Source of the DNA: Rhizomys pruinosus
Taxonomy: Eukaryota > Chordata > Mammalia > Rodentia > Spalacidae
Length of the DNA stretch: 64,000 bases
Direction: 5' to 3'
NCBI GenBank assembly: GCA_009823505.1
Contig: VZQC01005901.1
Coordinates: 73,789 to 137,788, forward strand
Shown here one piece after another: positions 1 through 12,449 of the stretch (within the stretch, counting starts at the first letter, position 1; each line of letters starts with the position of its first letter). The notes beneath the pieces are model-generated. The model saw nothing but the letters and a program-made list of their open reading frames with translations, had not been told where the DNA came from and made no database searches. Made by a program: the position numbers and the translations under genes.

Positions 1-1724
1 GAGGGGGAGCAGAAGAGGCAGCAGTGGTTGTTTTGGAGTGTTGTTTCTTCCCGGCAGTTTTCTCCCTCTCATTCAGCATTGCTGCATCTCCATGCCTCTT
101 TTGTCTACTCTGATGCAGCTTTCCCTCCTCAGGAGTCTCCAAACTGTAAATTTCCTGGCAGTAAATCTTGTAGTTTTTGCTGGCCCTATGGCCCTCTATC
201 CTCTGCACTGCCATCATAGTCTAAAAGTGGCAATGGGCCTCGGCTGTGTCCACATCACCTCTGTCTCCCTACAGACACCCGGCTCGCTCCATGTGTTCTC
301 CGTGCTGCAATGTGCTAACTCCTGCCGTAGACCTCCCCAAAATGTGTACATCCCACCGAGCAGTCACCAATGTAGACTTTGGGTTGTCCCGTTGGGTTTG
401 TGTGCGACAGGCCCTGAAGGTGGAGAGATGTAGGGCACTTTGGCACCTCAGGAGCCACTCATCTCTACCCATCAACCCACTCCAGCTACCACGTGCCAAT
501 TTGGGGGGCCTGATGCTGTTCTGTGACCGTTTCTGGGGTTCTCTAAGTTACAGAGATAGATAGTCACTGAGATTTCTCTCTTCTCTACCTCAGTGAACCA
601 GGCCTGCCAGACTTGGCAAACATTTCCCTGAGAATAAGCAGTTCCTGACATATACACTTGTTAATTCGTCCAAAAGACAGAAAAAAAGAGCCAGGAGACA
701 TCTCCTAGAGACAGCAGGAGCACAGGGGAGCAGAAGATGGCAGACGAGCTTCAAACAGCGATGAAGTGGAGCAGAGGGAGCAGGCGCCCTCCATTGCCAG
801 ACACTCCCACACCCAGATGCAGGCCGGAACGATCCCTCATAATTTAAGCTGACACCCCTCAGTGGAGATGAAAGGAACACCACTCTGGGCTCTCCAACAA
901 CAAATGTCAACATCTCTGGAGGCCATTTAGACACAAGCACTGCATAAATCTGACTCCTAGTGGGGAAACCCAGAGATTAAGTCTCCAAGCACAGCCGACC
1001 AGAGTGAAATGAATTGGCTTGGCACAAAGTTTAAACATGTTTCTCAGGGCCTTTCTTTCCCCTTTCTTGTTAAAAAAAAAAAAATGTCTGGATTGGTTCA
1101 GGGTGGTTGCTCCCCACTGCCTTTCCTCCCACTCGTTTATGACATGAGCAATCGCAGATGAAAGAGCAGCTATGCTTTATGGCTGGGAGACAGAGCGGCA
1201 CTACCTGTGAGGCCTTGTGGATCCACTTCGGTTTGTTGGAAACATCCCAGCGGTCCATAAACAGGGCATAAGACAACTGACCTTGGCCCAGGAGGTGGGG
1301 GTGGGGGGGACAAAGGCCCCTCATGCTGAGAGAGGAGGAGGCAGGAACAGGCTTCGTGGTTCCCCAGTGATGAGCCTCATAAATGTCTCTGAAGCTGAGG
1401 GAGTAGATGAAGGGCCTGGGATTTGTTGTGGATGAAGGAAAGAGAGGCAGATACAAGAGAGGGATTTATGAAGACAGGATCTACAGGAAGCTATCTCACT
1501 GCCATGCACTATGGGACTGGAATTCCATTCTTTCTGAGAATAGCTGTGGTCATCTCTGGATATAAAGAACGCAAAATGCTGCTTAACATTCAAGAGGCAA
1601 GAGTGTGGGTCTTCAGAAGCACAGAATCTACACAGCTACTGTTCTAAAACTGCTGGACACAAAGTTCTTCAAGGAAGGTCAGCTCATACCAGACAAGCAT
1701 TTGACTAGGAGCTGTAGTGACAAC
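1..1724. other. Single-copy intronic sequence
   Basis: No recognised gene or repeat apart from a short A run near 1072. The overlapping short frames on both strands have no family resemblance. Confidence 0.6.
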
Positions 1725-2003
1725 TCAGTCTCTGAAGTAGCTTGCCTGATAATATGAGGACCTGACTTCAATCCTCCTGAATCTATACTAAAAAGGGGGA
1801 AAAAGGCATGGTGGTTTATGCTTCTAATCCCAGTGCTGTGGAGAGAGAGACAGATGGATCCCTGACGCTCATTGGCTAACCGTCATAGCCTAATTGGTAA
1901 TCTCGAGGTCAGTGAAAAACCTTGTCTCAACAAACAAGGTGGGTGGCACCTGTAAAGGACATTTAAGGTTGTTCTCTAGCCTCCACACCCACCTGCACAC
2001 ACG

Positions 2004-2037
<34 letters not shown>

Positions 2038-2062
2038 ACACACTCATACACACACACACAGC
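1725..2062 (+). mobile_element. B4-type SINE ending in a CA microsatellite
   Basis: GGCATGGTGGTTTATGCTTC, CCTAATTGGTAATCTCGAGG, ACCTTGTCTCAACAAACAAGG and CTCTAGCCTCCACACCC follow B4 order. The tail is (CA)n from about 1998. Confidence 0.8.
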
Positions 2063-5000
2063 TGCATGCGTGTGCAAAAGATTTGACTGGGAATTTCCTC
2101 ATTAAATTATGTCCTCAAACATCAGTTATTGTGGGCACAGGTGAGATGCTCTACACAAAGTCAAATGAGACCTAGGGGTGAGGAAGATTCAGCTTGTGAT
2201 CGGAGGAAAGAAAGACCTAGAACACAGAAAGACCAAGTGAGGAGAAACTTTTGGTGAAGGCTGCATGGGTGCATAAAATGAATGCCACAAAAGATGAAAA
2301 GAGGTTGCCTGGTGGACAAGGAGGCTGGAAGTGTGATGCCCAGAGAGCGGGCAGCTTAGTAGCATGGAAGCCAGACATTAAACAGGGAATAGAGGCTCTT
2401 AACATAAAATCACGGCACCCTCAGCCCAGTCATGTATGCTGAAGGGATCAACTATAAGTACAAGAATAACCCATTGATCTTAAGTGAGTTAGGGACATTA
2501 GCAAGTGGGAGGCAGTGAGAATAAAAGGATAAGTTGGCTGAGGTTTTATGCATGGTAAAAACTGGGGATAAGAAGGGGAGATTTAGGAAAGAGGAGGAAA
2601 GGTTAGTGAATGAAGAGGGTTGGGACAAAGGAAAACTTGGAGAGCCACAGGGAAGGAGGAGAGGGTCCCAAGAAGGGCCCCTCCTGCTCGGACCTAGACA
2701 GAAGACGGAGAAGCTGGTGCAGCAATGTGCAGTGCTCATCTCAGGGAGGGGGGGAAATACGGGGTGGGAAGGCTGCAGGAGCTCACTGGCAGAGCGTACT
2801 GCTGTCCATGTTGATGAGGCCTGAGCCTTGGAGGAGGGTGTTCCATGGTCACAGCAAATGGCCTGCAGGGCACTGTGGAGCAGGGCAGACACAGGCGTCT
2901 GCCCCTGAAGCGCTGTGCTCATGGGAAAACAACACCAAGCCACAGGTCTGTTTTATAATAAGATGCACATGATCCTAGCACCAGTTCGTGCCAGGCTCCA
3001 CATCCAGAGTACGTGCTTCAACACAGCATTGAAATCTCTTTCCAACTACAAGAGATACACAGCCTCAGGGAGGTTCAGGAACCTGCTGCAATACACACAA
3101 GGCTAGGGTGCCAGGCCCATAGCCAGACATGCACACTTATAGGGAGGAAGGAAATACAGTTTTTAACCTGCAAATCAGGCATAAGTGAATGACCAGCACC
3201 TGTGTGTGTCCTCGCCCAAGTGTAGGGAAAATCCAATGCTTTGTCTCCCTAGGCTTGCAGCTTCATTCTTTATGGGAGAAATGCACACAGAGGGGTGTAA
3301 GATGACTTTGACTGCAACATGGGGCATGGGAGTTTTGCTTGTAGTTTGCTACTCTGCTGTATAAAACTCCTCTGATCCTGAGACTCATTTTTTTTTTTCA
3401 TCTACAAGATGAATTTCAAATGCCTAAAATTTGAGACGCATCATTTTACAATCGAATTGGTTCACTGTTTCTGCTACAGCTATAGGAGACAAGAAATGCA
3501 TTGTTGTCCTCTTTCTACAGGTGACTACACTGATGCTCAGGAGGGGTGAGGTGATGTCTTGGCCAGGGGCACACAGCTGGACTCTTTCTTCTATCTCTGC
3601 TCCACCCCCATCTGCCTGCCTGCCAAGCCTCACTGGGCAACGGTGAAGAACCAAGGATACCTTGTGCTTTTAAAATGTCAGGTGCTAGACAACTGCAGGC
3701 TGTGTGGCTGTTATTAACGAGTGAGGAAAGAAAAGACTTTTTTGAACAGGAGGCTTCCCTTAGAGAGTAAATGTCCATGCGGTGTTCCTCCTGAGAAAGC
3801 CATTCGTTTCCATCCCAAAGGGAGAGCTCATTTAAATCTCCACTGCATTCTGGTCTCCCTGTCCCTCCCCACACCCCCCTCCAGGCCACTGCAATCCACA
3901 GATGCGAGCCCTGGCAAGCTCTCCAGTCAGCTCCTGAAGCTTTCAGGAGCTGAGCAGACAAAAGCTAAGCTGCGCTCCTGAGTGAGGCCATACGTGGACT
4001 GTTCCAAGAAAGACATCTTTGTTCAGAGATGCCCACTGCAGATGGTGGTTCTGTGCCAGGTTAGGGGGAAGGGCCAGGCAGGTCAGAGCCAGGGCATCCT
4101 GCTCAGGCAGCCAAGCAGGTCCCAAAGGGGAGCTGAGTCTCCACTCCTGAGTGCTGGCTGCTGGCCACAGCTGGATGCCTTACCTTCTGCCTCCCTCAAA
4201 GGGCTGGCGCTGATGAAGGGAGACCTTGTACTTGGGAGGTATGTAGGGAAACAGGATGGTATTGGCCCTGAATGGTGGAATTACTGCTGAATTGTATCAT
4301 CTTGGGGCCTTTTCACATTTGAAAGCTCTTCGGTTAACACCTACCCTGCTTCTTTCCCTGTGCGCCCCACCGCCTGCACACACAACACATCTCTCCCCCT
4401 CTGGAAACTTTTCCATCCTTCTCTTTCCTATCTGATAAAAATACACAGACATATGTAGTTCAAACTGCTGAACAAGGATGTGAATGCTGGCCATGTGTAT
4501 GCAGGCATCTATCAAACACTGGAAACAGCATTGGAGGATTCCTGTGCACCAACTACCCCTGTCCTCAAACCAAATGTAGACACATCTACTAAATGAAACC
4601 TGTTCTGTTTTGATCTGGCCAGCCTCCAAGATGGAGACTGTGGAGCTCATAACAAATTAATTTCAGTTGTTTGGGGGCTCAAACAGTTCAGCCTAGATAA
4701 AAACTCATTAGTTCAGCTGTCTCATGGTCACCAAGCACAGTGTGATATGCATGGCATCCTATTAGCTTAGATTAATAAGATAAGTGTGTTTGCTCCAATT
4801 TGGAACATGACTTCAGTGGACTGAATACCATTCCTGTTTGGAGGAGTCCAATTTTATTGCATTAATTAATGGTTTTCAGGAGGATAATTTGTCTGAACAA
4901 AATTAAATAATTTCTAAGCAAAGTTGGAAGAAAAACCATTCATGATCCCTCCAAGTTAAAAAGAGAATAAGATTATGTCGTTCTTGGTGGCTGAGGAGTC

Positions 5001-5125
5001 GAAAGATATTGGCTAATATGCTAAAATTTAGAGACTCCCATGTGACTAAGCTTTTGACATTGCAACACTGTATGTCATCGATAGAGCTCATTTTCAAGAA
5101 CTTCACCATGGGGTTATAAAGAAAA

Positions 5126-5126
<1 letters not shown>
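2063..5126. other. Single-copy intronic sequence with one MIR
   Basis: Mostly unique. About 4640-4920 is AT-rich with homeodomain-type TTAATTAATGG (near 4864) and looks like a possible conserved non-coding element. Nothing coding seen. Confidence 0.55.
3507..3590 (-). mobile_element. MIR SINE fragment
   Basis: CCTCTTTCTACAGGTGACTAC ... GATGCTCAGGAGG ... GCACACAGCTGG is the reverse complement of the MIR core. Confidence 0.6.
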
Positions 5127-5161
<35 letters not shown>

Positions 5162-5170
5162 CACACACAC
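5127..5170. repeat. (CA)n microsatellite
   Basis: About 16 CA units, then a TACC break and more CA. Confidence 0.97.
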
Positions 5171-5984
5171 GCCAAAATACTATAACGCTTCAAGTATGTT
5201 TAAGATTTTGTGTTGGGCCACATTCAAAGGTATCTCAAGATACATGTACCCAGTGAGCCACAAAGTGGACATACAGAAAAGAAAGCCCTCTAGTTAAACT
5301 TACTGTGGACTTTAACACAGAGAGGCTGCTTGCCTGATCCCAGATGAACAGCCTGCTGAAGCCCTTGTTCAGGACTGCGATCAGGCCCTCTGCTGCTTTG
5401 AAGATGAGCAAAGGCCAATACCCAGGCAAGCCTGAGTCCTCGGGTTCCAGGCCACTGCACAAGTCACTGACAGGCAAAGAGTAGGGATTTATCAGCTACC
5501 TCCATCTCTGGGGCCCAGCTTGGGTGACACTTAAACTACAATCACTTTTTCCCCCGTCACATTTGTATTGATCCCAGGGATGTTCGACTGTTCCATCAGT
5601 ATTCTTTCCACTGTGTTCCCACAAGGAGGACAGGTGAGAATCATGGAAAAGTCCATAATTACTGTGATTAAGGACGAGGAGAGAAGCAGGAAGATGAAGA
5701 AAAGCAAATGGAAATGAGAGCAGGGAAGGACAGCACTGGAAAACTGTGATGGTACAATGGGCGGGCCAGCTGGTATAGACTGCAACTCACAGTCTCTAAG
5801 GACAGCTTGTAGGAAGTGTGTAACTAGTCAGAAATTCCACTGCCGCCCTGGAGAGGATCTACAGCTGTACCCTCAAGTGTAGTTTGGTATACTAAGATGG
5901 TCCTCATTCGAGGGTACCATTGCTAACATCACCATCATAACACGCGGGTCATTAGTCAGCCTTGAGTTTCTACCTTTGTGTACC
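5171..5984. other. Single-copy intronic sequence
   Basis: Nothing recognised. Confidence 0.55.
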
Positions 5985-5991
5985 TATATTG

Positions 5992-6000
<9 letters not shown>

Positions 6001-6034
<34 letters not shown>

Positions 6035-6219
6035 GGTCTTTTCGAGATAGGGTCTCCCTGTAGCCCCAGCTGTCCTGGAACTCACTCTGTATACCAGGCT
6101 GGCTTTGAACTCACAAAGATCCACCTGCCTCTGCCTCCCAAGTGCTAGGATTAAAGGCGTGCCACCTGCCTCTGCCTCCCAAGTGCTAGGATTAAAGGCA
6201 TGCGCCACCACACCCAGTC
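6001..6219 (-). mobile_element. B1 SINE, antisense, with 41-bp internal duplication
   Basis: The poly(A) has become a (TTTA)n tract. The segment 6121-6161 is repeated at 6162-6202 with one base changed. Target-site copies TATATTGTTATTTATT at 5985 and TATCTTGTTATTTATA at 6220 flank it. Confidence 0.92.
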
Positions 6220-6278
6220 TATCTTGTTATTTATAAAGTGCAGAGTTTACTCTTGAGATATGGGCTAGAGAAAAAAAT

Positions 6279-6621
6279 ACTGATTTTCTGTGGTGATTTA
6301 AATGGAAAGGGTCCCCAGGGGCTCACATATTTGAATACATTGGGTGACCCCAATTGGGGGCACCGTTGGCAGAGATCTAGGATATGTGGCCTTGTTGGGT
6401 TGGCTTTGAGAATTCGTAGCCTTCCTGTTGTTCTCTCTGCCTCCCGTGAGTGTCTGAACATGTGAGTCCTCAGTTTCTTGCTCTAGCCATCCCTGTGGCC
6501 ATGCCTCCAAGCTATGAGGGACTCTGACCCTCTGGAACCCTAAACCCAAGTAAACTCTTCCTTTTATAAACTACCTTGGTCATGGCATTTTATCACAGTA
6601 ACAGAAAAGTAACTAGTACAC
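6279..6621 (+). mobile_element. Rodent interspersed repeat, URR1/hAT-like
   Basis: Runs from TTTTCTGTGGTGATTTAAATGG through a GTGGCCTTGTTGG block to a 3' end near CCTTGGTCATGGCATTTTATCACAGTAACAG. This layout matches a common rodent repeat I associate with URR1. The family name is less sure than the repeat status. Confidence 0.6.
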
Positions 6622-6666
6622 TATCTAAACTTGAGATCATTATAATTGCTGTCTAAAAACCCAGAC

Positions 6667-6844
6667 CAGTGGTTCAAGCTGAAAAAAGCTCAGAAGGCCC
6701 TGGAAGGCTGGGTAAAATGGACTACTGGCCAGAGCCCAGGGTTTCTGATTCAGTAGGTCTGGGATGGAGTCTGTGGCTTCCCAGTTTTAAATAAACTGGG
6801 GATGCTTTGGCTACTGGGTTAGGAAATACACTGAGAATCACTAT
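6667..6844 (+). mobile_element. MER5A-like non-autonomous hAT DNA transposon
   Basis: The start CAGTGGTTCAAGCT and end CTGAGAATCACTATT resemble the MER5 terminal inverted repeats. The interior carries the diagnostic GTTTCTGATTCAGTAGGTCT. An ancient placental-mammal element, no coding capacity. Confidence 0.85.
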
Positions 6845-7177
6845 TAAACTATTGGGGTCACAGATGCAGGGGTTGTGAAAAAAAAGCTCAAGAACAGTAA
6901 ATGTTTGCCGAGTGAGCAATAGCCAAAAATTAACTCAAAATCAAACTAATAATGAATCCAGGGTATCTCTGACAATGCTTTGAAAGAACTCCAGGCAGCC
7001 CTGGGGACATACAACAGAAATACCTTGTGTTCTGCATGCCTTAACATCAAATACTGCCCAGAACACATGGCTCACACTCAAGACTATCCTGCACCATGAA
7101 TTTCAGTGTTTCTACTATATGTACAAAGTTTTCTGTTCTCCAAAACATAATGTTGAATTATAGAAAAAAGACCTTCA

Positions 7178-7501
7178 GTGTTTTCCTGTCTTCACTTCAA
7201 GATGCATCAAATTAGTCTATCGTTGGGTTTCCGTGCATTAGAATGTATTCTAATTCTAAACCAAAACTCATTAATGATTTTTAAAAATTGCTGCTTGAGT
7301 TGTTCACTTGAGTTTCATTTAAATAAATGTTGGTTTAGTATTAGGACAGAATCTGCAACAATGTTTGAAGCTGCCATAAGCACACTGCCGTCTTATGTTA
7401 CGTATTTATACAAACCAGCATTCTCAGTATTGGTGATTGTAAAATTGAAATATCAATCAACTATGAAAAATGCTGAAGATGAACCATGTCTTGTGGATTA
7501 A
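7178..7501 (+). pseudogene. Degenerate hAT-type transposase C-terminal fragment
   Basis: A 107-codon frame ends in sequence resembling the hAT dimerisation domain of Charlie-type transposases and their domesticated relatives (ZBED5-like). Residues 75-85 (TYLYKPAFSVL) align with the family's TTYLCExGFSxL motif. Residues 89-94 (KLKYQS) align with KTKYRN. NAEDE at 98-102 aligns with NVEDD. Usual family residues such as the Cys of YLCE are changed (YLYK) and the frame stops early. Only the C-terminal tenth or so of a transposase is present. MER5A, a non-autonomous hAT, lies 330 bases upstream and may be part of the same debris. Recognised by eye only. Confidence 0.55.
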
Positions 7502-9149
7502 AATATTTATCTAAGATTTACTTCTTTATGTAAATATAGATAAACACATCCATCTCATTAGTATGCAAACTTACTTTCATTTTTAGTAAATGGTAAAATT
7601 ATATCTTCACCAATGATTGGTTTATAAAATAAACTTATTTCTTTTAGTATTGGTAAATGTTTGATTTGCATATATACCTGGTTGGGGGGGTAGTGTCATG
7701 TAAAATTTCTCAGAGAAAAAGACATTATAAAGAAGCCCTGATGTAGAATGTTCTCTCTTTCCTTTCCCACACTGTACTGCTTCATGAACACACTTTGAGA
7801 TCTGGAAAGAATCTCTGAAAAGGTGTGAAGGAACAATCAGCTTTTAGGTAGCTGAGACCTGGGTCCATTTTCAACTATTTCATCCAAATCTTCAGTGATT
7901 CCTACTGGCTACAATAATTAGAGGAATATGAAGGAATCTTTTAAAAATCCTGGTTTTCACTTTCATATAATAGTGTGACTAGAGGAAAAGGTGAGAATAG
8001 TATTCTACTGCACCGTAAGGCTGGCATGAACAGGACTGGCCTTGGCATTTGTCACCTTGAAGTAGACAACACCATGTAAATGGCCTTCTTCTTTGTCACT
8101 GTAGTGGCTCCTTGACAGCAAAGCCATGGATATATCCGGGAAGGTAGGACAGCAATGCGCTGCCGAAAGCTCCCTTCATTGCCGGCATCTCTCCTTGACC
8201 CTCAAGCTCCAGTGACTCTCTCCCACCTCTCTTCATTATCACCTCTTCCAGGGCTGAGGCAGAGTGCTGAGCAGCCCTTCTGTTTGCGGGACCCAGATGA
8301 CTTCGGAGTACGCATCTCTCATACTACATGGATGTCACCAACTGTGTCTGCTTTGTTTAGTCTCCTAGATCAAGTCTTAAAATGAGCCCTCCCTTGGGGC
8401 CCACTGTTTCTCCTCTGCTTATCCTGGTAAGAACTGGCAAATGGGAATAAGTTGGCATTATGAGCACAGCTGAGCTTTAGGGAGATGTAGGCAGCTGGTG
8501 GACTACGGCAGCAGCTGCAGCTTAGCTCTACGGTTGGGTTCTATGTTAACTCGACCTCACTTTCTAGCACACGCCTGAGCTATGCAATGGACACGCACCT
8601 GAGAAAGGCAGTCCACCCTTCCCTCAAGCTGAATTTCATTTTCCCAGTGAAGGAGTTCTTAGTTTTATAGAAACTTTATCTTCAGGGATAAATAAACATG
8701 TTTCAGTGTGTGGAGGGTCTTCCTATTTCTATCGCTCATGTGTTCATCTAAAATGCTTATTTTACAGAGTGATTAACATGCACCTGTAAGCAGGACAGAG
8801 TCCCTGCATCCAAGAATGTACAGTGTGGTGAAGAGATGAAAAACTGCAAGGAGGTGAAGAGTTTCCATAATATTCAAGATTCTAGATACTTAAGTAGAGG
8901 GCAGTCTAATAGGGTCATAGGGATCAGGCCAGGACTTGGCCAGACCTACTGGAAATTTGGAATAGGTTTACCAAAAATAAACACAAAGCAAGGAGGGAGA
9001 AAGTAAGACTATTTATTATAGCACAAGACAGATGGGCAGTGAAGGAGGGTAAACAAGGCTGGCCAGGAAGGGCCTTGTGTTTCCATTTTCTTTTTTTTTT
9101 TTTTTTTTTTAAGGAAACGATATTTATTATTATTTTGTTGATAATTATT
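7502..9149. other. Single-copy intronic sequence
   Basis: AT-rich to about 7720 (possibly the rest of the hAT element), then unremarkable. A T run at 9090-9110 lies next to the L1 tail. Confidence 0.5.
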
Positions 9150-9305
9150 TCTGTTACTTCTTTTTTTTTTTAATTAGTTTTTATTGATGCCTTTGTGCAT
9201 TTCATACATTTTTTTGCAATTCAGTTCAGGCTTATTTTCCCTTTCCCTCCCCCCCCACCCCACACCCATCCCAGATATGCATTCTGCCATAACTGTTTCC
9301 CTGAT
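9150..9305 (-). mobile_element. LINE-1 3' UTR tail, antisense
   Basis: Poly(T) is followed by AATTAGTTTTTATTGATGCC and a C-rich CCCTCCCCCCCCACCCC run, i.e. the reverse complement of a G-rich L1 3' UTR with its poly(A). Short 5'-truncated copy. Confidence 0.6.
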
Positions 9306-9548
9306 CTTTCTCCTCGGTTTTTTTTTTTTTCATTTTTAGCTATAAGTGATAATCCTCCCTGAGTCAAGCATGTGTTTCCATTTTCTAAAGCACAGAGCCA
9401 ACAGAGAGAAGCTGTTAAGAGCAGGTGAAGGGCCTTGGAGTCAGAGGCTTGGGTCTGATGTTGTTTCTTGGGGATAACACTTGATCTCATTTCTTCACAG
9501 TATAGCTTCTTCTAATACAGGCTACACGAGTAAGCTTCAAAGAAATCT

Positions 9549-9698
9549 CAACAAAGCCGGGTTATGGTGGTCGCATGCCTTTAATCTAGCATTTGGAGGC
9601 AAGGCAGGCATATATTTGAGTTGTGTGAGTTCAAGGCCAGTCTGGTCTACATAGTGAGTTCCAGGACAGCTGGGACTACAGGGAGACCCTGTCTCAAA

Positions 9699-9700
<2 letters not shown>
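9549..9700 (+). mobile_element. B1 SINE
   Basis: GCCGGGTTATGGTGG through GGGAGACCCTGTCTCAAAAA; its tail seeds the GAAA array that follows. Confidence 0.92.
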
Positions 9701-9776
<76 letters not shown>

Positions 9777-9792
9777 GAAAGAAAGAAAAGAA

Positions 9793-9856
<64 letters not shown>

Positions 9857-9858
9857 AA
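9701..9858. repeat. (GAAA)n tetranucleotide array
   Basis: About 158 bases of GAAA with small interruptions (GAAAC, AAAAG), grown from the tail of the B1 just upstream. Long pure-purine tract. Confidence 0.97.
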
Positions 9859-11779
9859 TTCAAACCATTAATATTCTGAGTCACAACTATAGATTCATGG
9901 AGTGGTATCAGATATCCTCTCCAAAACAGTATTATTAGTACACTAAATAAAGTCAGGCACAGTGGTGCATTCCTCAAGAAGCTGAAGCAGGGCGCTGATG
10001 AGTCCCCAGACAGCTTGAAGTTAAACCCTGCATCAGAAGTGAATGTGCACATGGATGAAAGAGGGAGAGACAGAGACAGAGACAGAGATGGAGGCTCTGA
10101 GTATTTATCTATCACAGCTGATTTGCCACACAAAGAAGAGAAATGTAGAAAACAAGGAAGGAAACAGGGGTAGGTCACGTAAGTTAAACACAGGCCATGA
10201 CAGAGGGTCTTGGATTGAATCTAAGAAGGATAAGAAGCTATAGCTAGACAGTAGAAAAGAGAAAGGTACCCCATATCCTTTGCCAACTCCAATACGGTGC
10301 TTTCACCTTCGCCCCATCTCATTCACTCTGGAAGGTCCAGACACCTGCTCTCCACTCAGTGCAAAAGAAGGCTCCAATTTTGCTAAACTAATACATTGAT
10401 TTCAAGGGTTTACTTCTACCATCTTGGATGCCTCTAATTTTCTTCCCTGTCTGTTTTATGGCACTTGGACGTATTCCTTGTCTTCCCTTTTCTTTGTATC
10501 ATCAGGAGACCAACCCTTGTGGTTTCTGCCCATGCCTGGCTTCAATGGGAAGCATTTATGAGGAAGTCAGAAAACAAGGATAAACAAGGTCTTTCCTGAC
10601 CTCCCTCTGCCTAGGATCTTCTGGCAGCTGTGGCAGTTTTTCCACAGTGTCAGTTCCCAGCCCATGGCTTCAGACTCTACCAGATGCCCCATCATCACAT
10701 CCCTTCCTCCATGTCTTGGTGTAGAGAAGGTTTGTTTCCTTCGTTGCTGATTTCGAGATTCCCTGCCCATGCCCATCTGTTCCTGTCTCCATCATCTCAC
10801 GGGTTGTTATCAGCTCTCTGAATTAAACACTGTCTGTGTTTGAGTGTTGACAGTTACTTATACATTCCAGTTTGGGACCCTGGATGATTCAGTTCTTCAC
10901 AGTGGTAAGGGATTTTAGCAGGTGTATTCATAACCTCTTCATCTGCAAGGTAAGTATGTAAAGACACTCCATTTCACTAGCCATACTGAAAACCAAGTTA
11001 ACCCAAATCACCGTACTGTGCTAGCTTCCTTGAAATTGCCGTGTAAAGCATATGTGAGAGCAGCATAGGTGCAATGAGTGTGGAAGATGTGTGCCCGAGG
11101 ACTAGACCTTGGGCCCAGAATTCATTGGAAATTAATACGAGTAGTCTATAGACAGCACCATGGCCAGATCCAAGAGGCCAAGTGGAAAGCTGCAGGCCCT
11201 AAACACTAACTTCAAAGTAATATTATTCCAAAGACTGGAAGGAGGAAGTGGATAGTGACTCACTTTTGCTTCTGCAGCCTTCCTTCAGATCGTCCAGCAG
11301 CTGTACTGGGTGTTATATACGGACTGAACCCAAGCTTTGACACATTCTATTCATCTCTAGAAATAGTTAACATTGAAATGATCTCCAAAATCTGTCCTGG
11401 AAATGACCTATCATATTACATTAAATATAAGCTACATTTAATTGTCAACATCATTATTTCATGGGACATTAAGAAGGAAAATCTGTGGCCCTTAAACTTG
11501 GATACACTGAGGGGGAGGAGTCATTTCTCTTCAGTGGTAAATTGACTATGCACCAGTAAATAACCCTACATCCTTGCTCATGAAAACAGCCCTAATTAAA
11601 CTCAGTAAGTAATAAAAAAGACATGCAAGTAGGAGGTGACTTGTTATGGAAAGGGGATTCAAAGGGAGTGGAAGGGATAAGAAAGGGTAATGGGCCAAGG
11701 ATATAATGAAAATACATTATAGACCTTTATGCAATTGTCAAATAATATATTTTAAAACAATTTTTAAAGCTTTGACACA
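9859..11779. other. Mostly single-copy intronic sequence
   Basis: A worn SINE-like stretch (CAGGCACAGTGGTGCATTCC, about 9952-10065) with a GAGACA repeat to 10090. The rest is unrecognised. Confidence 0.5.
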
Positions 11780-12000
11780 GGGCTGGAGAGATGGCTCAGC
11801 AGTTAAAAACCACTGACTGATCTTGCAGAATACAGGGGTTCCAATCCCAGCACCTACATGGCAGCTAACAACCATCCATAACTCCATTTCCAGGGGTCCA
11901 ATGCCCCTTTTCTAGCCTCTGTGAGCACTGCACATCATGGGTGCACTTACATACCTGCAGGCATAGCACTCATACACATAAATTAAAAACAAAACAAAAC
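11780..12000 (+). mobile_element. B2 SINE
   Basis: Starts GGGCTGGAGAGATGGCTCAG and ends in an AAACAAAACAAAAC tail; lacks the 17-bp duplication. Confidence 0.92.
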
Positions 12001-12084
12001 AGTGATACGATATCTTCTGATTACATCAACTGTGTCCTGTTCCAATGTTGTTGAATGGAACCAATGTGTTGAAATAGAACCAAG

Positions 12085-12355
12085 GGGCAGGGGAGACAGC
12101 TCATAAGGGAAAAGGCCGCTGGAACATGAGGATCTGAGTTTGGACCCCTAGCAGCCATGTAAAAAGCTGGGTGTGGCAGAATATGCCAGCAATCCTAGTG
12201 CTGAAGAGGAAAGGGCTGGCTGGCCCTCAATCTAGCCAAACCAGGGATTTCCAGGTCCAGTGGAAGATGACACTAATACCAACCTCTCACAATGCATCTA
12301 GGCATACACATGTATGTGTGCATATGCACACACACACACATACGCACAAAACAAA
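12085..12355 (+). mobile_element. B4-type SINE
   Basis: GGGGCAGGGGAGACAGCTCAT head, AAAGCTGGGTGTGGCAGAAT middle and a CA-rich tail; diverged. Confidence 0.7.
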
Positions 12356-12449
12356 AAGGGTCATAGAGTGTAAAATATGGTATAAGCCCTTCTTTAGGAA
12401 CTTGGGTCCTCTTTAAACCAGATAAACTGTGTTTGTTTGTTTTTTTTTT

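Noticed and set aside
9537..10178. 213-codon minus-strand frame with long FFLSFFLS repeats
   Set aside because: It reads through the GAAA array and an antisense B1; low-complexity artefact.
10940..10960. Splice donor-like GCAAGGTAAGTATG as an exon end
   Set aside because: No coding sequence or acceptor upstream on either strand; an isolated donor match is expected by chance.
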